A stretch of DNA of 64,000 nucleotides from Halanaerobium saccharolyticum (lineage in GTDB: Bacteria; Bacillota; Halanaerobiia; Halanaerobiales; Halanaerobiaceae). The notes under the pieces were generated by a model. That model ran no database searches. It was not told the origin of the DNA and was given only the letters and a program-made list of their open reading frames with translations. The translations under genes and the position numbers were made by a program. The stretch covers positions 1-64,000 of the forward strand of contig NZ_SNWX01000013.1 of NCBI RefSeq assembly GCF_004362045.1, written 5' to 3'. This document shows positions 16,628-23,775 of this stretch, piece by piece; position 1 is the first letter of the stretch, and every line of letters begins with the position of its first letter.

Positions 16628-17806
16628 ATGTCTGCAAATATTGTTTTAGGAGTAACTGGTGGAATTGCAGCCTATAAATCTTTGCAGGTTGCAAGCAGTT
16701 TAACAAAATTAGATCATAATGTTTATACGATTATGACCGAAGCCGCAGCAGAATTTATTAAGCCAATTACATTTCATTCATTAACTCATATGCCGGTAGA
16801 GAGTAAATTATTTAGTACTACGACCAGTGAAGTTAAACATATAGGTCTGGCAGATAAAGCAGATCTTTTTTTAATAGCTCCTGCTACTGCAAATTTTATT
16901 GCGAAAGCAGCTGCCGGTATTGCAGATGATTTGTTGACAACAGTAATTTTAGCTACCCAGGCTCCAATTATGATTGCCCCTTCAATGAATGTCCATATGT
17001 TTGAGAATCCTGTAGTTCAGAGAAATATGCTGACTTTAGAAGAATTGGGATATAAAATTATTACTCCAGAAGCTGGATATTTAGCCTGTGGATATACAGG
17101 TCAGGGGCGTTTGCCTGACCCGCAGAGACTGGTAGAAGAAATAAAAAAAGAACTTTCTCAAAAAGATCTCCAGAATAAAAAAGTGCTTATTACAGCGGGT
17201 CCAACCAGAGAAGCAATAGATCCTGTTCGTTTTCTAACAAATTATTCCAGTGGGAAAATGGGTTATGCTTTAGCTAAGGCAGCTTCTTATAGAGGTGCTG
17301 ATGTAAAGTTGATTTCTGGACCAACTGAACTGGAGACACCTTTAGGTGTTGAACTAATAAAAGTGGAAAGTGCTGACGAGATGAAAAACGAGGTATTTAA
17401 AGAAGCTGAAACTGCAGATATTATAATTATGGCTGCAGCTGTTGCTGATTATCGTCCCGGGGAATACAGCACTCAGAAAATTAAAAAAGAAGATAGAGAT
17501 TTAATCATAAATCTGGAGAGAACAACTGATATATTATCTGAACTGGGGAAAAGAAAAAAGAACTCACAGTTATTAATTGGTTTTGCAGCTGAAAGCGAAA
17601 ATTTATTAGAAAACGCCCAGCAGAAGTTGAGAAAAAAACGGGCAGATTATATTATTGCCAATGATATCAGCGATAAAAATATTGCATTTGGCAGTGACAA
17701 AAATCAGGTTAGTATTTTAAGTGAAGAAAGCACTACTAAATTGCCATTACTTGAAAAAGAAAAGCTGGCCCACAAAATATTTAATTATATTTTGGATAAG
17801 AAATAA
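16628..17806 (+). CDS. coaBC: Bifunctional phosphopantothenoylcysteine decarboxylase / phosphopantothenate-cysteine ligase
   Basis: CoaBC makes 4'-phosphopantetheine for coenzyme A in two steps. The N-terminal CoaC flavoprotein half shows VTGGIAAYK, the active-site His in EVKHIGLA, the substrate motif PSMNVHM and the catalytic Cys region YLACGYTGQGRLPDP. The CoaB half begins near residue 184 with VLITAGPTREAIDPVRFLTN and includes MAAAVADYRP. ATG 16628 follows AAAGGAG by about 8 bases; an upstream TTG at 16598 lacks a site. In Bacillus priA comes next; here a peptide transporter, lgt and metK intervene. coaD lies further along at 43064. Confidence 0.98.
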   Translation: MSANIVLGVTGGIAAYKSLQVASSLTKLDHNVYTIMTEAAAEFIKPITFHSLTHMPVESKLFSTTTSEVKHIGLADKADLFLIAPATANFIAKAAAGIADDLLTTVILATQAPIMIAPSMNVHMFENPVVQRNMLTLEELGYKIITPEAGYLACGYTGQGRLPDPQRLVEEIKKELSQKDLQNKKVLITAGPTREAIDPVRFLTNYSSGKMGYALAKAASYRGADVKLISGPTELETPLGVELIKVESADEMKNEVFKEAETADIIIMAAAVADYRPGEYSTQKIKKEDRDLIINLERTTDILSELGKRKKNSQLLIGFAAESENLLENAQQKLRKKRADYIIANDISDKNIAFGSDKNQVSILSEESTTKLPLLEKEKLAHKIFNYILDKK

Positions 17807-17863
17807 AATATAAATTTAATTTACATTTATTATATTTTATTACAAAAAGTTATTAAACAAGAA

Positions 17864-17892
17864 TTGACTTAAGTTGAAAAATCAAATATAAT
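17864..17892 (+). promoter_or_regulatory. Sigma-A-type promoter of the peptide transporter operon
   Basis: TTGACT 17864-17869, 17-base spacer, TATAAT 17887-17892. The -10 is a consensus match. About 115 bases of leader separate it from dppA. Confidence 0.85.
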
Positions 17893-18014
17893 ATATATAA
17901 GCATAAAATTATTTTTGTTAATATTCTATCAATATAATAAATGGAGGTGATTATAAAAAACAAAGGGGTTAAAATTAAATAATTTCTACAAAAAAAGAGG
18001 AGGAAGAAGATAGT

Positions 18015-19577
18015 ATGAGAAAAATAACTTTAACAACTTTTATTATTTTAGCAGTAATTATGTCAGTGTTTGTAACAGGGGTAATGGCACAGGAACAGGG
18101 TGGGACCTTAGTTTTTGGTCGTGGAGGAGACTCAGTTGGGCTGGATCCAATTCAGGTTACTGATGGCGAATCATTTAAGGTAACTCAGCAGATTTATGAT
18201 ACCCTTGTTGATTATAAACCTGGCACCACAGAAGTAGAGCCAGCTCTGGCAACAGACTGGAAAGTATCGGAAGATGGTTTAACCTGGACTTTCAATTTGC
18301 GTGAAGGTGTAGAATTTCATGATGGAAATCCTTTTAATGCAGAAGCAGTAAAATGGAATTTTGATCGCTGGCGTTTAGAAGATCATCCTTATCATATTGG
18401 TGGAGAATTCACTTATTATGGTTATATGTTTAAGGGTTTTCCCGGAGTTATTCAGGAAGTTAATGTAGTAGATGAATACACAGTAGAGTTTGTTCTTTCT
18501 GAAAAACAGGCTCCTTTTTTAAACAACCTGGCTATGGTTCCTTTTGGTATTGCCAGTCCAGAAGCAGTTAAGAAATATGGAGAGAATTACTTTAAAAATC
18601 CTGTAGGAACTGGTGCTTATACTTTGGAAGAATGGCGTCAGGGAGATAGAATTATTTTAAAAGCAAATGAAAATTACTGGAGAGAAAGAGCCTATCTGGA
18701 TAAAATTGTTTTCCGTTCAATTCCTGATAACTCAGCCAGATATATGGAATTGCAGGCTGGATCAATTGACATGATGGATGGTGTAAGTCCAGAGGATGTA
18801 GAAAGTGTAAAAGATTCTGATCAATTAAAACTTTCTTTAAGACCAAGTATGAATGTTGGTTACTTTGCTATGAACTTTAAATTTGAGCCATTTGATGATG
18901 TTAGAGTCAGAAGAGCATTTAACCATGCAATTGATAAGCAGGCTATTATTGATGCTTTCTATGCAGGACTGGCAGAACCAGCAAAGAATCCAATGCCACC
19001 TTCTATCTGGGGCTATAATGAGGATATAGAACCTTATGAATATAATCCAGAAAAAGCAAAAAAATTATTAGCTGAAGCTGGATATCCAGATGGTTTTGAA
19101 TTTGATCTCTGGTATTTACCTGTTCCAAGACCCTATATACCTCAGGGTAAATTTATTGGTCAGGCTATTCAAAGTTATTTAAGCGAAATTGGTGTAACAG
19201 CTAATCTGGTTACTTATGATTGGGCTACCTATCTTGACAAAACTGAACATCAGGAAGCTCCAACATATATGTTAGGATGGACCGGTGATAATGGTGATCC
19301 AGATAACTTCTTATATGTGCTTTTAGACAAAACTAATAGTAACAATGCCTATGAAAGTGAAGAACTGCATAAAGTATTAGTTGAGGCACAAAAAACAATG
19401 GATCATGACAGAAGAGTTGAACTTTACATGGAAGCCCAGGAAATCATCCATAAAGATGCACCATGGGTACCTTTAGTTCACTCAACACCACCAATTGCTT
19501 TGAAATCAAAAGTACAAAATTATATTCCTAATCCAACCGGAACTGAAAAGTTGCACAGAGTCTGGTTAGAAGAATAA
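18015..19577 (+). CDS. dppA: ABC transporter peptide-binding protein, DppA/OppA family (SBP family 5)
   Basis: This 520-aa solute-binding protein captures di- or oligopeptides outside the cytoplasmic membrane. Residues 1-25 are a signal peptide ending VMA before QEQ, with no lipobox Cys. It would be released as a soluble protein, which fits a periplasm and so a two-membrane cell; in single-membrane Firmicutes it would normally be lipidated. Family signatures are visible: LATDWKVSEDGLTWTFNLREGVEFHDG (in two adjoining blocks) and FDDVRVRRAFNHAIDKQAI. It is followed by a 13-bp hairpin, then dppB and dppC. GAGGAGG precedes ATG 18015. Peptide is the likely ligand, but nickel or glutathione binders share the family. 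Confidence 0.93.
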   Translation: MRKITLTTFIILAVIMSVFVTGVMAQEQGGTLVFGRGGDSVGLDPIQVTDGESFKVTQQIYDTLVDYKPGTTEVEPALATDWKVSEDGLTWTFNLREGVEFHDGNPFNAEAVKWNFDRWRLEDHPYHIGGEFTYYGYMFKGFPGVIQEVNVVDEYTVEFVLSEKQAPFLNNLAMVPFGIASPEAVKKYGENYFKNPVGTGAYTLEEWRQGDRIILKANENYWRERAYLDKIVFRSIPDNSARYMELQAGSIDMMDGVSPEDVESVKDSDQLKLSLRPSMNVGYFAMNFKFEPFDDVRVRRAFNHAIDKQAIIDAFYAGLAEPAKNPMPPSIWGYNEDIEPYEYNPEKAKKLLAEAGYPDGFEFDLWYLPVPRPYIPQGKFIGQAIQSYLSEIGVTANLVTYDWATYLDKTEHQEAPTYMLGWTGDNGDPDNFLYVLLDKTNSNNAYESEELHKVLVEAQKTMDHDRRVELYMEAQEIIHKDAPWVPLVHSTPPIALKSKVQNYIPNPTGTEKLHRVWLEE

Positions 19578-19601
19578 ATTGAATATAATTTAATAATTAA
19601 A

Positions 19602-19634
19602 TTAATCTGCGGCCTTTTTGAGGCCGCAGATTAA
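19602..19634 (+). promoter_or_regulatory. Intercistronic 13-bp hairpin between dppA and dppB
   Basis: TTAATCTGCGGCC 19602-19614 pairs perfectly with GGCCGCAGATTAA 19622-19634 around TTTTTGA. No T-run follows, so it is not a standard terminator. It most likely stabilises the abundant dppA message or attenuates read-through into the permease genes. Confidence 0.8.
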
Positions 19635-19661
19635 CTTTGAATAGGAGGGTATAATGAGGAA

Positions 19662-20666
19662 ATGATTAACTATATTATTAAAAGATTACTTGCTTTGATT
19701 CCAATATTGATTGGAGTTGCAGTTATTGTTTTTCTAATTGTCCATTTAATTCCTGGAGATCCTGCTCAAACAATGCTCGGGGAACGAGCTACAACTGAGG
19801 CTTTACAGAGATTAAGAGAACAGATGGGGCTTAATGATCCTCTACCAGTACAATTCTGGCGCTATGTTAAAGATCTTTTGAGAGGTGATTTAGGAAGGTC
19901 TATAATGAGTAATAATCCAGTGAGTTCAGAATTAGCCCAGAGATTTCCCGCAACCCTGGAGTTATCATTTTTTGCAATGATGTTTGCAGTTTTGGTAGGG
20001 GTGCCAGCAGGAATATTTGCTTCTATTAATCAAAATTCCTGGTTTGATAACTTGAGTATGTTGATAGCCTTGATAGGAGTTTCAATGCCTATTTTTTGGC
20101 TGGGATTAATGTTTATCTGGCTTTTTGCTGTTGAATTAGGCTGGTTTCCGCCTTCATCAAGAATCGGTGTAGGTCTTAACTTTACTCCGATTACAAATCT
20201 ATACGTGCTTGATAGTATTCTGCAGTTGAATTTTAATGCTTTAAAGAATGTTTTACATCACCTCGTCTTACCAGCAGTTGCTCTGGGAACAATTCCGATG
20301 GCCATAATAGCACGGATGACCCGCTCATCAATGCTGGAAGTATTAAAAAAAGATTTTATTAGAACTGCCTATGCTAAAGGACTAATGAAAAAAATTGTTA
20401 TATTTAAACACGCTCTAAAAAATGCAATGGTTCCAATTATTACAGTTGTTGGACTTCAATTTGGAGTTTTACTCGGGGGAGCTGTAATGACCGAAACTAT
20501 TTTTTCCTGGCCTGGACTTGGTAAATTTCTTGTTGATGCAATATATGCCAGAGATTTTCCAATAGTACAGGGAGGAATCTTATTTTTTGCAGGTGTTTTT
20601 GTTATAGTAAATTTAATTGTTGATTTATCATATGCTTTAGTAGATCCACGGATTCAGTATGAGTAG
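19662..20666 (+). CDS. dppB: Peptide ABC transporter permease, DppB type
   Basis: This 334-aa permease has the DppB/OppB pattern: an N-terminal helix (IIKRLLALIPILIGVAVIVFL-type, beginning at residue 5), a conserved HLIPGDPAQTMLGERAT block, and the coupling motif RTAYAKGLMKKIVIFKHALKNA that contacts the ATPase. The 3' TGA-coupled minigene ATG AGG AAA TGA at 19654 overlaps the ATG 19662 start; the AGGAGGG site at 19644-19650 sits 3 bases from the first and 11 from the second. Start choice rests on the family N-terminus MINYIIKRLL. It forms the channel with DppC. Confidence 0.95.
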   Translation: MINYIIKRLLALIPILIGVAVIVFLIVHLIPGDPAQTMLGERATTEALQRLREQMGLNDPLPVQFWRYVKDLLRGDLGRSIMSNNPVSSELAQRFPATLELSFFAMMFAVLVGVPAGIFASINQNSWFDNLSMLIALIGVSMPIFWLGLMFIWLFAVELGWFPPSSRIGVGLNFTPITNLYVLDSILQLNFNALKNVLHHLVLPAVALGTIPMAIIARMTRSSMLEVLKKDFIRTAYAKGLMKKIVIFKHALKNAMVPIITVVGLQFGVLLGGAVMTETIFSWPGLGKFLVDAIYARDFPIVQGGILFFAGVFVIVNLIVDLSYALVDPRIQYE

Positions 20667-20683
20667 GAGAGGAGTGAAAGTAG

Positions 20684-21559
20684 ATGTCAGATAAAAATAA
20701 AGTAATGAAAAAGAATACAAACCCCTGGTTTGAAGCCTGGCGGAGATTGCTGCAGAGTAAAATTGGTATAGCTGGTTTAGGTATAATTGTTTTTTTAATA
20801 GTTGTGGCAGCTTTAGCACCGGTTTTGGCTCCCTATGATCCAATTAAAACTGATATTTTAGCCCGCTATCGAGCTCCATCTTCAGAACATTTATTGGGGA
20901 CAGATGGATTAGGTAGAGATATTTTAAGCAGAATTATCTATGGTTCAAGAATTTCACTGCAGGTAGGTCTGCTTTCTGTTGCGTTAGCTTTAGTATTTGG
21001 AGTTAGTTTTGGCCTGATTGCAGGTTTTTATGGTGGTAAATTGGATATGGCAATTATGAGATTTATGGATATTATGCTTGCTTTTCCAAGTATATTACTG
21101 GCGATAGGTATTGTAGCTATTTTAGGACCACAATTAAAAAATGCAATGATTGCGATTGGAATTATTAATGTTCCTAGATTTGCTCGAATTGTAAGGTCTT
21201 CGGTTTTATCAATTAAAGAAAGTGAATATATAAGTGCTGCCAGAGCCTTAGGAGCAGGTGATTTGAGAATAATTTTTAAGCATCTTTTGCCAAATGCTAT
21301 GGCTCCGTTGATCGTTCAAACAACTCTAAGTATAGCTACTGCTATTTTGGAAGCGGCAGCTTTAAGTTTCCTTGGACTTGGTGCTCAACCACCATCTCCA
21401 GAGTGGGGCGCTATGTTAAGTGATGCTCGTAGTTCTTTACAGAAAGCTCCCTGGGTAGCAACTTTTCCTGGTTTAGCAATAATCTTTGGGGTTTTAGGAT
21501 TCAATTTACTTGGTGATGGTTTAAGAGATGCGCTGGATCCCAAAATGAAGAATGTTTAA
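20684..21559 (+). CDS. dppC: Peptide ABC transporter permease, DppC type
   Basis: This 291-aa partner permease has the DppC N-terminal region with LAPVLAPYDPIKTD, the segment HLLGTDGLGRDILSRIIYGSR and the coupling loop SAARALGAGDLRIIFKHLLPNA. It begins 17 bases after dppB with AGGAG upstream of ATG 20684. The expected ATPase genes (dppD, dppF) are missing: the next gene is lgt. The transporter must use ATPases encoded outside this window. Confidence 0.95.
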   Translation: MSDKNKVMKKNTNPWFEAWRRLLQSKIGIAGLGIIVFLIVVAALAPVLAPYDPIKTDILARYRAPSSEHLLGTDGLGRDILSRIIYGSRISLQVGLLSVALALVFGVSFGLIAGFYGGKLDMAIMRFMDIMLAFPSILLAIGIVAILGPQLKNAMIAIGIINVPRFARIVRSSVLSIKESEYISAARALGAGDLRIIFKHLLPNAMAPLIVQTTLSIATAILEAAALSFLGLGAQPPSPEWGAMLSDARSSLQKAPWVATFPGLAIIFGVLGFNLLGDGLRDALDPKMKNV

Positions 21560-21575
21560 ATAATATTAAAGCAAG

Positions 21576-22358
21576 GTGATTAAAATTATTGATCCAATTT
21601 TGATACGATTTTTTTCTTTAGAGATAAGATGGTATGGCTTCTTAATTGTATTAGCCCTTCTTATCTCACTTTTTATTTTAAAGCTGCTTTTAAAAGGGGA
21701 GGAAAGATTAAATTTTGAATTTTTTCTCGACTTTATAATTATAGCTTTTCCTCTGGGAATACTTGGAGCCAGATTATATTATGTAGTTTTTAATATACAA
21801 TATTATATTAATAGACCTGCCAAAATAATGGCAGTCACTGATGGAGGTCTGGCAATCCATGGGGGGCTGCTGGTGGGAATAATAATCCTTTGTCTGCTTG
21901 CTAAAAGAAAAGAAAAAAATATTCTGCTGGCACTGGATTATTTAGCTCCTCTGACGGCTTTTTCTCAATCAATTGGTCGCTGGGGTAATTTTTTTAATCA
22001 GGAAGCTTACGGTCAAATTGTCAGTGAAAGCTATTATAGTTTATTTCCTGATTTTATTAAGAAACAGATGTATATTAGGGGAGCATACCGAGAAGCTGCC
22101 TTTTTTTATGAATCAGCAGCAGATTTTATGTTATTTGTTTTTTTACTATTTTATCTGGGTTCTGATATTAAAAAAGATGGAGAAGTATTCTCTCTTTACC
22201 TGATTTTTTATTCTATATTTAGGTTTTTTATAGAAGAACAGCGAACAGATAGTTTATTTATTGCTGATTTTAAAGTTGCAAAATTGATTAGCTTAATTTT
22301 GATATTTATCGGAATTTCTTTATTCTATTATATTCGTAAAGTAAAAAATTCTGCCTGA
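21576..22358 (+). CDS. lgt: Prolipoprotein diacylglyceryl transferase
   Basis: Lgt transfers diacylglycerol from phosphatidylglycerol to the lipobox Cys, the first step before LspA. The 260-aa membrane protein carries IRWYGFLIV, GARLYYV, GGLAIHGGLL and the signature SIGRWGNFFNQEAYG. The usual N-terminus, M-I-D-P, aligns with ATT at 21588. The only classical start, GTG 21576, overlaps the Shine-Dalgarno-like AAGGTGAT (21574-21580) and has no site of its own. A non-canonical AUU start at 21585 or 21588 is possible; I give the GTG coordinate. It follows dppC by 16 bases. Confidence 0.93.
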   Translation: MIKIIDPILIRFFSLEIRWYGFLIVLALLISLFILKLLLKGEERLNFEFFLDFIIIAFPLGILGARLYYVVFNIQYYINRPAKIMAVTDGGLAIHGGLLVGIIILCLLAKRKEKNILLALDYLAPLTAFSQSIGRWGNFFNQEAYGQIVSESYYSLFPDFIKKQMYIRGAYREAAFFYESAADFMLFVFLLFYLGSDIKKDGEVFSLYLIFYSIFRFFIEEQRTDSLFIADFKVAKLISLILIFIGISLFYYIRKVKNSA

Positions 22359-22367
22359 ATGACTAAA

Positions 22368-22396
22368 TTGACAGCATAAACTTTATATGCTAAACT
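22368..22396 (+). promoter_or_regulatory. Sigma-A-type promoter of metK
   Basis: TTGACA 22368-22373, 17-base spacer, TAAACT 22391-22396. The remaining leader of about 70 bases is too short for an S-box riboswitch. Confidence 0.7.
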
Positions 22397-22465
22397 AAAT
22401 TTATTGACTGTGATTTCTAATATAAAACTTAAAGAATTGAATACGAATAGATGAAAGGTGATAAT

Positions 22466-23650
22466 ATGACACGGAAATATTTGTTTAGCTCAGAGTCTGT
22501 AACCGAGGGTCATCCTGATAAAGTTGCTGACCAGATCTCTGATGCTGTCCTGGATGCAATTTTAGAAAAAGATCCGGATGCAAGAGTTGCCTGTGAGACA
22601 CTGGTTACAACAGGTTTGATTTTGATTGCAGGAGAAATAACTACCTCCTGTTATGTGGACTTAAAGAAGATTGCCCGTCAGACAGTAAAAGAAATCGGCT
22701 ACACAAGAGCTAAATATGGTTTTGATGGAGAAACCTGTGCTGTTTTAACAGCTATTGATGAACAGTCAGGTGATATTGCTCTGGGAGTAGATCATTCTCT
22801 TGAGGAAAAAGAAGGTAAATCTGATTCAGATCTTGGAGCTGGAGATCAGGGCTTAATGTTTGGTTATGCTTCTAATGAAACTGAAGAGTTAATGCCTCTG
22901 CCAATTATGCTGGCCCATAAGCTGGCACGCAGGCTGGCTGAAGTCAGGAAAAATGGACCTTTAAAATATTTGAGACCTGATGGTAAAACTCAGGTTACTG
23001 TAGCTTATGAAGATAATAAACCAGTAGCTGTAGATAAAGTTTTAATTTCTTCTCAACATAGTTCAAAAATAAGTCAGGAACAGATAAAAAAGGATATTAC
23101 AAAACATGTTATTAAAGAAATTATTGATGCTGATTTATTAAAAGAAGATACTGAGATTTTAGTTAATCCTACAGGAAGATTTGTTATTGGAGGTCCCAAT
23201 GGTGATGCAGGATTAACTGGTAGAAAGATTATTGTTGATACATATGGTGGAACAGCTCATCATGGTGGAGGAGCGTTTTCGGGAAAAGATTCAACTAAAG
23301 TTGATCGTTCTGCTTCTTATGCCGCCCGCTATATTGCAAAAAATATAGTAGCTGCAGAATTAGCAGAAAGATGTGAGGTTCAGATTGCATATGCAATTGG
23401 AGTAGCAAAACCTCTGTCTGTAATGGTTGATACCTTTGGTACTGCAAAGATTTCTGAAAATAAACTAGAACATATTATAAAAGAAGAATTTGATTTAAGA
23501 CCGGCACAGATAATTAAAAATTTAAATTTAAGAAATCCAATTTATAAACAGGTAGCTGCTTATGGTCATTTTGGACGCCATGATTTAGATCTACCATGGG
23601 AAAAAATTGATAGAGTGGATAATTTGAGGAATAAAGCTGATTTAAAATAA
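22466..23650 (+). CDS. metK: S-adenosylmethionine synthetase
   Basis: MetK makes S-adenosylmethionine from methionine and ATP; the methylases RsmB, RsmD, RlmN and other SAM users in this window depend on it. The 394-aa protein carries the signature motifs [15 protein letters not shown] near the N-terminus, [12 protein letters not shown] mid-protein and [16 protein letters not shown] in the C-terminal half. ATG 22466 follows AAAGGTGAT; the upstream ATG 22451 would add five residues without a site. It is a single-gene unit with its own promoter and a downstream terminator. Confidence 0.98.
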   Translation: MTRKYLFSSESVTEGHPDKVADQISDAVLDAILEKDPDARVACETLVTTGLILIAGEITTSCYVDLKKIARQTVKEIGYTRAKYGFDGETCAVLTAIDEQSGDIALGVDHSLEEKEGKSDSDLGAGDQGLMFGYASNETEELMPLPIMLAHKLARRLAEVRKNGPLKYLRPDGKTQVTVAYEDNKPVAVDKVLISSQHSSKISQEQIKKDITKHVIKEIIDADLLKEDTEILVNPTGRFVIGGPNGDAGLTGRKIIVDTYGGTAHHGGGAFSGKDSTKVDRSASYAARYIAKNIVAAELAERCEVQIAYAIGVAKPLSVMVDTFGTAKISENKLEHIIKEEFDLRPAQIIKNLNLRNPIYKQVAAYGHFGRHDLDLPWEKIDRVDNLRNKADLK

Positions 23651-23678
23651 AGTAAAGATCATAATTATTGCTTAAGCT

Positions 23679-23705
23679 GCCGGAGGTTTTTACCTTCGGC
23701 TTTTT
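23679..23705 (+). terminator. Rho-independent terminator of metK
   Basis: GCCGGAGGT 23679-23687 pairs with ACCTTCGGC 23692-23700 (one G-U pair), followed by TTTTT. Confidence 0.93.
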
Positions 23706-23775
23706 ATAATTTACGAAAAATGAAAAAATTTACTTTTATAATATTTATTTTGCTTAACTTAAGAAGGGAAAAATA

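Noticed and set aside
21973-22203. 76-aa ORF inside lgt on the same strand
   Set aside because: It is an out-of-frame shadow within the lgt signature region.
22397-22465. S-box (SAM) riboswitch before metK
   Set aside because: The leader is only about 70 bases with no S-box core.
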